A stretch of DNA of 64,000 nt from Chryseobacterium tagetis (GCF_016735585.2 NZ_JAERSE020000004.1:124001-188000), one strand, 5' to 3'. Positions 52,889 through 62,598 are shown, counted from the stretch's first letter. Translations and numbers: made by a program. The notes: generated by a model from the sequence alone, not told the origin.

Positions 52889-55800
52889 ATGTTAAATAAA
52901 ATTATTGAGTTTTCTGTAAAGAATAAACTCATTATTGCGCTGTTTACCATTGCGCTTATCCTTTTTGGAATTTATGAGACCACCAAGCTTCCTATCGATG
53001 CACAGCCTGATATCACAAGCACGCAGGTACAGGTAATTACCGTTGCGCCTTCATACGGAGCAGCAGATATCGAACGGCTGGTAACCTTCCCTATCGAGCA
53101 GGCCACCAGTAATATCAGTGGTATTACGCAGATCCGTAGTTTTTCACGTTTCGGATTGTCATTAATCACCATTGTTTTTGATGATGATACTGATGTGTAT
53201 TGGGCTCGTCAGCAAGTTCAGGAACGTTTACAATTGGTTCAGGAGAATATTCCCACAGGCATTGGAAAACCGGAATTAGGACCTATTTCATCAGGTTTGG
53301 GGGAAATTTTCCAATATGTAGTCCGGGCTAAAAAAGGCTACGAACATATTTATGACGAGACCGAACTGAGAACGATTCAGGATTGGGTGATCCGTAGACA
53401 ATTATTAGGAACAAAAGGCGTTGCCGATGTCAGTAGTTTCGGAGGTAAATTAAAACAGTACGAGATTGCCATCAATCCTAACCAGCTTCAGGCTTTTAAC
53501 ATTACTATTAATGATGTTTTTGATGCGCTTGAAAAAAATAATCAGAACACAGGAGGAGCCTATATTGAAAAGAAAGAAACCGTTCTTTTCATCCGTAGTG
53601 AGGGGCTTTTAGGAAGCACAGAAGATATTGGGAATATTCAGGTTTCGAATACAAAAGAAGGAATTCCTGTTCATATTAAAGATGTGGCACAGGTGAAAAT
53701 AGGTTTTGCCACCCGTTACGGAGCCATGACTTATAACGATAAAGGTGAAGTTTCCGGAGCTATCGTTATGATGCTGAAAGACGAAAATGCCAATGAGGTA
53801 GTCGGAAACATCAAGCAAACATTAGATAAAATTCAGGAATCTTTACCGGAAGGGGTTGTGATTGAGCCGTTTTTAGACAGAGCTAAAATGGTGAATAATA
53901 CGATTAGTACGGTAAAAACCAACTTAATGGAAGGTGCATTAATTGTCGTTTTCATCTTGGTTTTATTCCTTGGAAATTTCAGAGCAGGATTGTTGGTAGC
54001 TTCTGTGATTCCTTTGGCCATGCTTTTTGCCATTATTATGATGAATATTTTCGGAGTCGGAGGAAACTTAATGAGTCTCGGAGCTTTAGATTTCGGATTG
54101 ATTGTCGATGGCGCCGTGATTATTGTGGAAGCCGTTCTGCACCAATTAGCCCACAAAAAACATTTCGGAAAAGATAATATGCTTTCAAAAGCAGAAATGG
54201 ACAGTCAGGTTTCCAGCTCAGCAACAAAAATGGTAAACAGTGCTGTTTTCGGACAAATCATTATTCTGATTGTTTATCTGCCGATTTTTACCCTTCAGGG
54301 AATTGAAGGAAAAATGTTCAAACCGATGGCACAAACCGTTGCCTTTGCTTTGATCGGAGCATTTTTACTGTCATTAACTTATATTCCGATGATGAGTTCT
54401 TTGGTACTAAGCCGAAAGAAAAAAACGAAAGACAATGTTTCTGACAGAGTGATGTCAAAAGTTGAAATAGGTCATCAGAAATTATTAATTAAAGCTTTAA
54501 AATTCAGAAAAACGATTATTGCAACCGTTATTGTTTTATTTGCGGGAGCCGTTTTCGTGCTTTCAAAAATGGGTGGAGAGTTTATTCCGTCTCTGGAAGA
54601 AGGTGATTTTGCGGTGGAGATGAGAATTCTTCAGGGAAGCAATATTGAAGAAACGAAAAAAGCGACAACTCAAGCTTCGAAAATTTTACTAAAACAATTT
54701 CCTGAAGTTCAGAAAGTCGTGATGAAAATCGGAAGCGGAGAAATCCCGACCGACCCGATGCCGATGGACGGAGGCGATATGATCGTGGTTTTAAAACCAA
54801 AAAAAGAATGGACTTCTGCACATTCCTTTCCCGAACTTTCGGATAAAATGAACGAAGCTTTACAAGTCATTCCCGGACTTACCGCGAGTTTTCAGTTTCC
54901 GGTTCAGATGCGTTTCAACGAATTGATGACGGGAGCAAAACAGGATGTTGTCTGTAAAATTTATGGTGAAGATTTAGATAGTTTGGCAACGTATGCAAAA
55001 AAATTGGGTGGAATTATTTCAACCGTTAACGGCGCTCAGGATTTATATTTAGAACCTGTTGTCGGCGCTCCACAAGTGGTGATTGATTATAATCGTGCGG
55101 AACTTTCCCGTTACAATATTTCCGTTGCCGAAATCAACAGAGTCATCAATATGGCTTTTGCAGGACAGACTGCGGGTGCTTTGTATGAAGGCGAAAGAAA
55201 ATTCGATGTAGTGGTAAGAATGGATAATGAACATAAAAAAGACATTTCAAGCATTCAAAATCTGTTGGTTCCGACTCCGAATGGCGAACAGATTCCTTTA
55301 TCACAATTGGCAAAAGTGGAGTTAAAAGAAAGCCCGAATCAGATTCAGAGAGAAAATACAAAACGTAGAATTGTTGTCGGATTTAATGTTCGCGGAAGAG
55401 ATGTTCAGAGTATTGTGGAAGAGCTTCAGCAAAAGGTTAATAGGGATTTGAAATTATCTGCAGGGTATACTATTTCTTACGGGGGTGCTTTTGAAAATTT
55501 AAATCAAGCTAAGTCAAGATTAGGAATTGCTGTTCCGATTTCTTTGGTGATGATTTTCTTGTTGCTATTCTTCGCTTTCGGTTCTGTAAAGCATAGTTTA
55601 CTGATTTACACAGCGATTCCTTTATCAGCAATTGGTGGAATTTACTTTTTAGCATTACGCGGAATGCCTTTCAGCATCAGTGCAGGAGTTGGATTTATCG
55701 CCCTTTTCGGAGTCGCTGTTTTGAACGGAATTGTTTTAATCTCAGAATTCAACCGACTGAAAAAAGATGGCGTTAAAAACTTAAGCCGAATTGTTTTGAT

Positions 55801-56035
55801 GGGAACGAGAATCCGTCTTCGTCCAGTTCTGATGACCGCTTTTGTGGCGTCATTAGGATTTTTACCAATGGCGATCAGCAACGGAGCCGGAGCAGAAGTT
55901 CAGCGACCTTTAGCAACTGTGGTGATCGGAGGATTAATGCTTGCAACACTTTTAACCTTATTCGTTTTACCGATTCTTTACGTCTTATTTGAACGAATCA
56001 GTAAAAAGAAAAAGTTCAAAAAAGCTAAATCTTAG
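52889..56035 (+). CDS. CzcA/CusA-type heavy-metal efflux RND transporter
   Basis: This 1048-residue inner-membrane pump has the RND layout of twelve helices with two large periplasmic loops. The opening VKNKLIIALFTIALILFGIYETTKLPIDAQPDIT is typical. The HME signature LDFGLIVDGAVIIVEA lies in TM4 (about 405), matching divalent-cation CzcA-like members. GGMP-type loop segments and the C-terminal FALRGMPFSISAGVGFIALFGVAVLNG block follow. It drives export of metal ions through TolC. Confidence 0.95.
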   Translation: MLNKIIEFSVKNKLIIALFTIALILFGIYETTKLPIDAQPDITSTQVQVITVAPSYGAADIERLVTFPIEQATSNISGITQIRSFSRFGLSLITIVFDDDTDVYWARQQVQERLQLVQENIPTGIGKPELGPISSGLGEIFQYVVRAKKGYEHIYDETELRTIQDWVIRRQLLGTKGVADVSSFGGKLKQYEIAINPNQLQAFNITINDVFDALEKNNQNTGGAYIEKKETVLFIRSEGLLGSTEDIGNIQVSNTKEGIPVHIKDVAQVKIGFATRYGAMTYNDKGEVSGAIVMMLKDENANEVVGNIKQTLDKIQESLPEGVVIEPFLDRAKMVNNTISTVKTNLMEGALIVVFILVLFLGNFRAGLLVASVIPLAMLFAIIMMNIFGVGGNLMSLGALDFGLIVDGAVIIVEAVLHQLAHKKHFGKDNMLSKAEMDSQVSSSATKMVNSAVFGQIIILIVYLPIFTLQGIEGKMFKPMAQTVAFALIGAFLLSLTYIPMMSSLVLSRKKKTKDNVSDRVMSKVEIGHQKLLIKALKFRKTIIATVIVLFAGAVFVLSKMGGEFIPSLEEGDFAVEMRILQGSNIEETKKATTQASKILLKQFPEVQKVVMKIGSGEIPTDPMPMDGGDMIVVLKPKKEWTSAHSFPELSDKMNEALQVIPGLTASFQFPVQMRFNELMTGAKQDVVCKIYGEDLDSLATYAKKLGGIISTVNGAQDLYLEPVVGAPQVVIDYNRAELSRYNISVAEINRVINMAFAGQTAGALYEGERKFDVVVRMDNEHKKDISSIQNLLVPTPNGEQIPLSQLAKVELKESPNQIQRENTKRRIVVGFNVRGRDVQSIVEELQQKVNRDLKLSAGYTISYGGAFENLNQAKSRLGIAVPISLVMIFLLLFFAFGSVKHSLLIYTAIPLSAIGGIYFLALRGMPFSISAGVGFIALFGVAVLNGIVLISEFNRLKKDGVKNLSRIVLMGTRIRLRPVLMTAFVASLGFLPMAISNGAGAEVQRPLATVVIGGLMLATLLTLFVLPILYVLFERISKKKKFKKAKS

Positions 56036-56111
56036 CTAAGTGGAACGCCTTTGCGAAAGAAAAAATCAAAAGTCTCAATTAAAAAAAATCTTAGCGCGCA
56101 TTACGTTAAAA
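56029..56111 (+). repeat. dispersed intergenic repeat, copy A (inside the metal-efflux operon)
   Basis: From TCTTAGCTAAGTGGAACGCC through TTAGCGCGCATTACGTT this spacer matches, in inverted orientation, the block at 61250-61328. It fills the gap between the RND gene and the tolC-like gene. The frame that would extend the tolC-like gene upstream is only a reading of this repeat. Confidence 0.75.
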
Positions 56112-56120
56112 ATAAATACA

Positions 56121-57329
56121 ATGAAATTTTCAAACAATCATAAAAAACTGACCGCATTTTTATTTCTGATGTCTTTCGGAATGATGAATGCGCAGGAAAG
56201 TATTACTTACGAACAGGCTCTGGAAAAGGCTTTTCAACAAAACGGAGCTTTAAAAAATTCAAAATTAATTTCTGACTATCAGGAAAAATTAAAGGCAAGT
56301 TATCTTGATATTCCACAAACGGAAGTCAGTGCGCAAATCGGACAGATGAACGGTGTGGAAACAGACAATTCGTTCTCTATTTCCCAACGTTTCAGTTTTC
56401 CGACGGTTTACACGAAAAGAAAACAAATGCTGGATGCTGAATGGAATGCAAGTGTCATCAATCAAAATCTGACGAAAGCGCAATTAACAAAGGAAGTTTC
56501 CGATGTTTTTTACCGAATTCTGACGCTTCAGGAAAAGAAAAAAGTGATTGAATATATCAGCAAACTGTACAGCAGTTTTGCAGAAAAAGCGAGTTTGAGA
56601 CTGAAAAAAGGAGAAACCAATATTTTGGAGGAATCTACCGCAGAAATTCAGAACGAACAGGCAAAAACGCAACTGAATATGCTTGAAAACGATTTGAATA
56701 TTGCTAAACTTCAGCTTCAGTTATTGCTTCAGTCCGAAGAAAAATTTCAACCTGTTTCGGACAAACCAATTATGAATGTTAATCTTCAGGTTTCAGAAGA
56801 AATGATTCAGCATCATCCGGAATTGCAATATTTAAATCAACAAATTAAAGTCAATGAAGCAGAAGCACAGCTTGAAAAATCTAAACTGTTGCCGGATTTA
56901 TTGGTCGGATACACGAATCAAAGTATGAAAAACCTGAATAACAACCGTTTTAATGCAGTTCAGGTCGGTGTCGGAATTCCTCTGTTTACGAAAGGGCAAC
57001 GTGCTTTAGCCAAAGCGACAAAAGCAAAAGTAGCGATTTCCGAAAATGAATATCAGCGAAAGGAGATCGAACTTAAAAACAGATTCGGGCAGCAGATTAA
57101 TAATTACACCAATCAACTGAAAATCGTTGATAATTATGAACAAAAACAGCTTCCGAAGTCTGAAACGATTTTAAAAACGGTTCAAAAACAACTGGAAGTC
57201 GGCGAAATCGATTATCTGAACTGGGTCATCCTTACGAATCAGGCAGTGAAAACAAAGGTTGATTATATCGATAATCTCGAAAGACTCAACCAAATCGGCG
57301 CGGAACTTAATTTCTTACTATCAAAATAA
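56121..57329 (+). CDS. TolC family outer-membrane protein of the metal-efflux operon
   Basis: This roughly 402-residue protein has a signal peptide (LTAFLFLMSFGMMNAQ) and TolC/CusC-type helical hairpins, with ESITYEQALEKAFQQNGALKN, the coiled region 130-230 and VGVGIPLFTKGQRALAKA. The start at 56121 is used; the longer frame from 56040 lies in the dispersed repeat. It is the outer-membrane channel for the metal pump. The adaptor gene follows 7 nt later. Confidence 0.92.
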   Translation: MKFSNNHKKLTAFLFLMSFGMMNAQESITYEQALEKAFQQNGALKNSKLISDYQEKLKASYLDIPQTEVSAQIGQMNGVETDNSFSISQRFSFPTVYTKRKQMLDAEWNASVINQNLTKAQLTKEVSDVFYRILTLQEKKKVIEYISKLYSSFAEKASLRLKKGETNILEESTAEIQNEQAKTQLNMLENDLNIAKLQLQLLLQSEEKFQPVSDKPIMNVNLQVSEEMIQHHPELQYLNQQIKVNEAEAQLEKSKLLPDLLVGYTNQSMKNLNNNRFNAVQVGVGIPLFTKGQRALAKATKAKVAISENEYQRKEIELKNRFGQQINNYTNQLKIVDNYEQKQLPKSETILKTVQKQLEVGEIDYLNWVILTNQAVKTKVDYIDNLERLNQIGAELNFLLSK

Positions 57330-57336
57330 CAGCGAA

Positions 57337-58488
57337 ATGTATCTTAAAAATATATCAATCCTTAGTTTAAGTGTAATTCTTACTTTATCTTCCTGTTCAG
57401 GAAAAAAAGAGGAAGAGAAAACGGTGTATGAAAACACAAAATTCAAGGAAAAAGACCAGAATACGGTTCAACTATCAGATAAGCAATTGCAATCGATTGG
57501 TTTAACGACAACAACCATTCAGGAAAAAACAATGCAAAAACGGGTTCGCCTAAATGGTAAAGTGGAAATCGCGCCGTCTCATATCAGCTCGGTTTCCAGC
57601 ATTATGGGCGGTCATATCAAATCGATCGGTGTGATCAACGGAAGCCATTTCAGTAAAGGGCAGGTTTTGGCGGTTGTGGAAGACCCGCAATTCATCCAGT
57701 TACAACAGGATTATCTGGTGACGAAAGCACAGTTGGAATCAGCAAGATTGAATTTAAACCGTCAAAAAGATTTGAATATCACCAAAGCGACCAGTGATAA
57801 AACTTTGCAAACCGTTCAGGCAGATTATTCTACACTGAATGCAACATTGAAAGGTCTTGAAGAAAAACTGAGAATTATCGGAATCAATGCAAAAGGGCTA
57901 AATTCATCCAATATCAGAAGCAAAATTAATGTTTATGCGCCTTTCAGTGGTTTTGTGAGCAAAATTTTAGTGAATAACGGACAGTACATTAATCCTTCGG
58001 ATACATTGTTTGAATTGATTAATCCAGTCGGTTTGTTGCTTGAATTAAAAGTGTTTGAAAACGATGTGAATGATGTGAGAATCGGACAGGAGATTTTAGT
58101 GTACAACAATCAAAATCCTGATAAAAAATCGACAGCAAAAATTGTAAGCATTGTTCCAAGTATTGAAAACGGAGGTTCGTCAATTGCTGTGGCGAAACTT
58201 TCAACGCCTAATCCTGAGTTTATCAAAGGAATGTACATCAATGCAGAAGTAACGATAAATAGTAGATTTACCATTGGTTTATCAAACGAATCTGTGGTTT
58301 CTTTTGAAAGCAAAAATTATATTTTCGAAGATTTAGGAAACAAAAAGTATAAAATGATTCCTGTAAATGTGGGAATTTCTGATGATCAATTCACGGAGAT
58401 TCTGAAGGCAGACAATTTGAAAGATAAAAAGATTGTTCAGAAAGGAGCGTATAGTCTTTTGATGGCGCTGAAGAATAAAGCGGAGTAA
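57337..58488 (+). CDS. HlyD/CusB-type periplasmic adaptor of the metal-efflux operon
   Basis: This roughly 383-residue lipoprotein (lipobox LTLSSC, then charged GKKEEEK) has the two lipoyl half-motifs SVSSIMGGHIKSIGVINGSH and INVYAPFSGFVSKILVNNG and a coiled-coil hairpin. The start at 57337 is preferred over the frame beginning inside the tolC-like gene at 57259. It ties the RND pump to its TolC channel. Order here is small protein, RND, TolC, adaptor. Confidence 0.93.
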   Translation: MYLKNISILSLSVILTLSSCSGKKEEEKTVYENTKFKEKDQNTVQLSDKQLQSIGLTTTTIQEKTMQKRVRLNGKVEIAPSHISSVSSIMGGHIKSIGVINGSHFSKGQVLAVVEDPQFIQLQQDYLVTKAQLESARLNLNRQKDLNITKATSDKTLQTVQADYSTLNATLKGLEEKLRIIGINAKGLNSSNIRSKINVYAPFSGFVSKILVNNGQYINPSDTLFELINPVGLLLELKVFENDVNDVRIGQEILVYNNQNPDKKSTAKIVSIVPSIENGGSSIAVAKLSTPNPEFIKGMYINAEVTINSRFTIGLSNESVVSFESKNYIFEDLGNKKYKMIPVNVGISDDQFTEILKADNLKDKKIVQKGAYSLLMALKNKAE

Positions 58489-58509
58489 AATCATTCCTTT
58501 AAGCTTATA

Positions 58510-58540
58510 AAAAACTCACAATTAAAATTGTGAGTTTTTT
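58510..58540 (+). terminator. terminator of the metal-efflux operon
   Basis: AAAACTCACAATT / AATTGTGAGTTTT forms a long stem with a T-run. It resembles the tRNA unit terminators in its ACTCACAAT core and lies 22 nt after the adaptor stop. Confidence 0.85.
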
Positions 58541-58580
58541 GCATTTATATCTTACCTTTTAATTTTTCGGACACCATATA

Positions 58581-59081
58581 TTACCCAAACCCTGAACACC
58601 AATGTTGATCATTCAACACAATTTCATCAATGATAAAGTCATCAGGATGTTTTTTAAATCCTTCTTTTTGTTTGAGAAAATCAATAACATCATTTGCCAT
58701 TTTTTTATCAGAAAAAATGCCTATTTCTCTTTCATCATCCAAAAATGTATGAATCGTGTAAGTATGACTGACCTTAAATACTGTTTCCTGATTTATTTTC
58801 TTTATTATATAACTATAATTAGGGACGCAATCCTCTTCAGGTAAATAATCTCTTCCTATTTCCCCTACAACTTCAGTAAAACCATTCTGCCAATGTATTT
58901 TATTGAGTTCATATTTTTTGATATAAAAATCATTGGGATATTCTGAAAATCCTGATAAAAGCAAAAATTTTTGTTTTACTTTTTCAAGTTCCTGTATATC
59001 GTCAAAAAAGCCTATAAACTTAGCATCACGATGAGTTTCATCCGTATAAATATGCTCTAAAGAATAAATAAAATAATCCAT
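58581..59081 (-). CDS. protein with two tandem DUF7336-like repeats
   Basis: This 166-residue soluble protein is made of two copies of one unit. Copy 1 (about 1-70) has AKFIGFFDDIQELEKVKQKF and GFSEYPNDFYIKKYELNKIHW. Copy 2 (about 100-166) has REIGIFSDKKMANDVIDFLK and GFKKHPDDFIIDEIVLNDQHW. The G-F-x-x-x-P-x-D-F and H-W-x-x-G-F motifs define the unit, as in DUF7336-type proteins. Function is unknown; similar small proteins are sometimes toxin immunity factors. It ends a two-gene unit with the gene at 59091. Confidence 0.75.
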   Translation of the reverse strand: MDYFIYSLEHIYTDETHRDAKFIGFFDDIQELEKVKQKFLLLSGFSEYPNDFYIKKYELNKIHWQNGFTEVVGEIGRDYLPEEDCVPNYSYIIKKINQETVFKVSHTYTIHTFLDDEREIGIFSDKKMANDVIDFLKQKEGFKKHPDDFIIDEIVLNDQHWCSGFG

Positions 59082-59090
59082 AGTGTATCA

Positions 59091-59423
59091 TTAAAACCAA
59101 AGATTGGTAAAATACTCCGCAAAAAGTTTTAGTCCTTTTTCTACTTTTTCATTAATTTCTTGAAATTTTAAGTGTTCAAACTTCTCAGGATGAACATGAT
59201 ATTCGAAAGGAATAATCATTTCACTTAATACTTCACTCCAATACTTTTCTTTTTCTTCAAAAGAAGTGTCTGTGGTAAAATGTTCAACATCTGGAAAATC
59301 AGGTACGGAAGGTGCATTTTTACTTTCCACTTTATCTTTAAATTCTTTTAGTCTTGGATAAATAAGATCTGAAAGCGTATATTTTAGATCATAAAGTTCT
59401 CCTTTTGTCATTAATTTTTTCAT
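59091..59423 (-). CDS. hypothetical small helical protein
   Basis: This is a 110-residue protein with no signal peptide or membrane helix, mostly charged helices. It contains LYDLKYTLSDLIYPRLKEF and YWSEVLSEMIIPFEYHV. I did not recognise a family with certainty, although similar sequences occur among phage-related small proteins. It ends 9 nt before the tandem-repeat protein's start, so the two are one unit. Confidence 0.6.
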   Translation of the reverse strand: MKKLMTKGELYDLKYTLSDLIYPRLKEFKDKVESKNAPSVPDFPDVEHFTTDTSFEEKEKYWSEVLSEMIIPFEYHVHPEKFEHLKFQEINEKVEKGLKLFAEYFTNLWF

Positions 59424-59483
59424 TATATAAAAATAAAACCACCGTAAATATACAGTGGTTTTTAAATCTATTATTAAAAATTT

Positions 59484-60329
59484 CTATTTCAGCTTATAAG
59501 AATTTCCGTTCCAAAGGTAGGTTTTTGAAGCTTTTTTCTTTTTTTCACGGTCTCTGTCATCTTTTTCCATTTCTTCCATTTTAAAAATGAATGCATTGGG
59601 AATTCCACCCTTGTCGTTTGGGAAAACAAATTCTTCGCTGTGGTAATACACATCTGCGTCTCCCACATTCATTAGCTGAGGAAGGAGAATCAGTTTTTTG
59701 TCTTTAAAAAGAATATACTGGTCATAGCTTGCAATTCCGCAAGCTTCCCCGGAAACTGTTGCCTTTAATGTCAGTTCTACATTCTGTAATTTATGGTTGC
59801 TTTCAATATTGAAGGTACCATAGCTCAGGCTTTCTGCAGAACCTGTATCAAAAGAAACCTCATCGATCAGCATGTTTCCTTCTACCACTTTTATTGCGGC
59901 AATGTTCTGCTGAATGGTAATTTCAGGGTATCCTTTGTCTTTTTTACTGATCGTTTTCGTAAGACCGAAAAGGAAATCATAGCCGTTTTTATTTCTGTAG
60001 CCCACAGAAAGGTTTCCGCCCCAAATATAGCCTTCAGAAGTTGTATCTCCTTTCTGATAAGAGATTTTATACCAGTTCGCTCTTCTTTCTCCCAATTTCA
60101 GAATCGTTTCTTCTTTTTTAAGAATTAAAACCTGTTGATTGGTTGATAAGGAATCCAGAATCTGGGAATTTACATTGGGAGACTGGCGAATCCTAGTCTG
60201 GTCTGTAAATATTTTCTGTGTCTTATTTTCTTCAAATTGAAACACTCCGTTGGCATATTCGTAATCTTCTTCCTGCGCAGAGAAGATCTGAACAATAAGT
60301 AAGAATACAGCGGTGAATAAGGTTTTCAT
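59484..60329 (-). CDS. secreted SH3-domain protein
   Basis: This roughly 281-residue protein has a Sec signal peptide (FTAVFLLIVQIFSAQ) and a bacterial SH3 domain at about 40-115 (RIRQSPNVNSQILDSLSTNQ, WYKISYQKGDTTSEGYIWGG). A C-terminal beta-rich region of unknown family has a highly charged KDDRDREKKKKASK tail near the end. The start at 60329 is used; the longer frame from 60356 runs into the prmA 3' end. It probably binds peptidoglycan. Confidence 0.85.
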   Translation of the reverse strand: MKTLFTAVFLLIVQIFSAQEEDYEYANGVFQFEENKTQKIFTDQTRIRQSPNVNSQILDSLSTNQQVLILKKEETILKLGERRANWYKISYQKGDTTSEGYIWGGNLSVGYRNKNGYDFLFGLTKTISKKDKGYPEITIQQNIAAIKVVEGNMLIDEVSFDTGSAESLSYGTFNIESNHKLQNVELTLKATVSGEACGIASYDQYILFKDKKLILLPQLMNVGDADVYYHSEEFVFPNDKGGIPNAFIFKMEEMEKDDRDREKKKKASKTYLWNGNSYKLK

Positions 60330-60345
60330 ATTAATAGTAAGGTGG

Positions 60346-61173
60346 TTATTTTTCAAGCAGTAAACTTACCCATTCTTCTCTTTGAAGTTGTTTTTTAAGT
60401 TCAAGGCCGTTTTCTTTGCAGACTTCTAAAATATCATCTACATCGAAGAAGCATAATCCTGAAAGTAATAATTTACCGCCTTCATTCAGTACCGAAACAT
60501 AGGTCGGAATATCTGAAATAAGGATATTTCTATTAATGTTAGCTAAAATAATGTCGTAGTTTTCTTTGCCTAAGTTCTCAGCAGTTCCAAGCTCAATATC
60601 CAGCTCAACCCCATTTCTTACGGCATTTTCTTTTGAATTTTCAACGGACCATTCGTCGATGTCAATCGCTTTTGTATCTCCGGCTCCGATCTGTTTTGCA
60701 TAGATTGCCAGTACTGATGTTCCACAACCCATATCCAGGACTTTTTTGTCTTTGAAGTCGATATCCATCATCTGCTGGATCATCAAATGTGTTGTCGGAT
60801 GATGCCCCGTTCCGAAAGACATTTTGGGCTGAATAATAATTTCATGCATTCCCGAAACAGATTCATGGAATTCTGCTCTGATCAGTACTTTATCATCGAT
60901 ATTGATAGGCTCAAAATTCTTTTCCCATTCTTCATTCCAGTTGATATTCGGCATTTCCTGGAAAGTATAGTCTATTTTTACTTCTTCATTCTGGAAAAGC
61001 GGAAGCGCTTTCAAATCTTCTTCATTGAATAAGTCTTTCTGAATATATCCTAAAATCCCTTCCAGCTCTTCTGTAAAACTGTCGAAACCTATCTCGATCA
61101 GTTCTGCCATTAATATTTCATTCCAGGGTTGAAGCGGAGAAATTTTGAAATCGAATTCTAAATAATTTTGCAT
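60346..61173 (-). CDS. prmA: ribosomal protein L11 methyltransferase
   Basis: This roughly 275-residue SAM-dependent enzyme has PKMSFGTGHHPTTHLM, the motif I VLDMGCGTSVLAIYAKQIGA and ILANINRNIL (the NxxxN variant of the catalytic motif). It trimethylates ribosomal protein L11. The start at 61173 (MQNYLEFDFKI) is preferred over 61191. The stop lies 16 nt before the SH3 gene start, so they may be cotranscribed. Confidence 0.95.
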   Translation of the reverse strand: MQNYLEFDFKISPLQPWNEILMAELIEIGFDSFTEELEGILGYIQKDLFNEEDLKALPLFQNEEVKIDYTFQEMPNINWNEEWEKNFEPINIDDKVLIRAEFHESVSGMHEIIIQPKMSFGTGHHPTTHLMIQQMMDIDFKDKKVLDMGCGTSVLAIYAKQIGAGDTKAIDIDEWSVENSKENAVRNGVELDIELGTAENLGKENYDIILANINRNILISDIPTYVSVLNEGGKLLLSGLCFFDVDDILEVCKENGLELKKQLQREEWVSLLLEK

Positions 61174-61191
61174 GTGAATAATTTGTTGCAA

Positions 61192-61664
61192 AAATAGCGA
61201 ATTTAATGGGATAGTTTAATAAGTGAGCGGAGTTGAAGTTTCTATTATTTCAAACGCAAAGGACGCTAAGTTTTTTTTGAAATTATTGAGAATATTTTTT
61301 GTTCGCAAAGGCGTTTCACTTAGCGAAGAAATTCTGTCATTCTGACGAAGAAAGAATCTCGGCTTTGTTTTTTGGAGGTTCTTCACTGCGTTCAGAATGG
61401 TAAAGTGATTGAAAAATGAACCATTAAGTTTTAATTAAGCCTTTAAGATGATTAAGTTTGAAACTACGTTTTAATTTAGGGTAAGTTTTTAGGATTTTTG
61501 CTTAGATTCCTGTGGAATGACATTTTTTGTGGTTATTTCTATTTAATGATTAAAAAGAAAATTGTGATCGTGATTCTTGTTACAATTTGATGTGGAGAGT
61601 TTTATATTGGAGATTCTTCACTACGCTTTGCTGCGTTCAGAATGACAAATAATATGCATAAAAA
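61192..61664. other. gene-free repeat-rich spacer
   Basis: No coding sequence was seen. It contains the inverted copy B of the dispersed repeat (61250-61328), AAGAATCTC/GTTCAGAATG-type fragments (61335-61400), a TTAGATTCCTGTGGAATGACA fragment near 61503-61524 and another TTCAGAATGACA fragment near 61636-61647. These belong to the same families as 19208-19252, 22376-22454 and the spacer at 22560-22680. Confidence 0.7.
61250..61328 (-). repeat. dispersed intergenic repeat, copy B
   Basis: The reverse complement reads TCTTCGCTAAGTGAAACGCC... and closely matches 56029-56111 over about 80 nt, with small gaps and differences. Confidence 0.75.
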
Positions 61665-61684
61665 AAGCGAACCTAGGTTCGCTT
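61665..61684 (-). terminator. terminator of the SDR gene
   Basis: AAGCGAACCT / AGGTTCGCTT is a perfect 20-nt palindrome; on the minus strand a run of T follows. It lies 51 nt after the SDR stop. Confidence 0.85.
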
Positions 61685-61734
61685 ATATGACTGTTTAAAA
61701 ACTAATTTCTAATCTCTAGTTTCTAACTTCTATC

Positions 61735-62448
61735 TTATGGATTGGTAGAGAAAATAGAACCGTTTGCAATTAATGCTCTTCTATTCATTTTCAGAATATC
61801 TCTTACCCATTCTGCGAAGTCTTCCGGCTGAAGGACTTTATCAGGATTTCCGTCTGTTAAACCACCCTGAATAGACATATCTGAAGCAATCGTACTTGGT
61901 GTAAGCGTAATTACACGGATGTTTTGCTTCCTCCATTCTGCCATCATCGATTGTGATAATGAAACTACGGCTGCTTTTGATGCTGCGTAAGCTGACATAT
62001 TGGGACCGCCTTTCAAACCTGCTGTAGATGCTACGTTAACGATATCCCCCTCTCCTTTTGCTTTCAGGAACGGATGAACTGCTTTTGCAGCATAATACAC
62101 TCCGAAAAGATTGGTTTGGATGACCTGCTCCCAAGTTTCAGAAGGCATTTCTTCGATAGAACCGAAATCTCCGATTCCTGCATTGTTGATTAAAATATCT
62201 ACTCCACCTAATTGTTCTGCTAAAGATTCGATTCCCGCTTTTACTTCAGCTTCCTTATCAACAGAAAAAACTGCATAGGCAGCTTTTACCCCGATATTTC
62301 TGATCTCTTCTACGGTATTTTTAAGGTTTTCTTCGTTTCTTCCTGTAATTCCTATATTCACTCCTTCATTGGCCAATGCTATTGCTACAGCTTTACCCAA
62401 TCCTCTTCCTCCACCTGTAATGATGGCATTTTTTCCGCTTATATTCAT
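61735..62448 (-). CDS. short-chain dehydrogenase/reductase (3-ketoacyl-ACP reductase type)
   Basis: This roughly 237-residue SDR has the NAD(P)-binding ITGGGRGLGKAVAIAL, NNAGIGDFGS, the catalytic Ser in NVASTAGL and Tyr-x3-Lys in SAYAASKAA. FabG-like length. The start at 62448 (MNISGKNAIITGG) is preferred over 62478. Substrate is not clear: the annotation as 3-ketoacyl-ACP reductase is by resemblance. It stands alone. Confidence 0.92.
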   Translation of the reverse strand: MNISGKNAIITGGGRGLGKAVAIALANEGVNIGITGRNEENLKNTVEEIRNIGVKAAYAVFSVDKEAEVKAGIESLAEQLGGVDILINNAGIGDFGSIEEMPSETWEQVIQTNLFGVYYAAKAVHPFLKAKGEGDIVNVASTAGLKGGPNMSAYAASKAAVVSLSQSMMAEWRKQNIRVITLTPSTIASDMSIQGGLTDGNPDKVLQPEDFAEWVRDILKMNRRALIANGSIFSTNP

Positions 62449-62598
62449 ATTAAATAGTATTTTTATTCGTTTAAGCAAATTTACGAAAGATGATCTGGAT
62501 AATGTTGATGAAACCTAAATTTTATAGGAATTGGTAATGAGATGCTTCGACAAACTCAGCATGACATTTAGGATACTGAACTATTTAACCAAAAAGCA

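Noticed and set aside
56040..56120. An N-terminal extension of the tolC-like gene
   Set aside because: These 27 codons are a translation of the dispersed repeat; the signal peptide begins at 56121.
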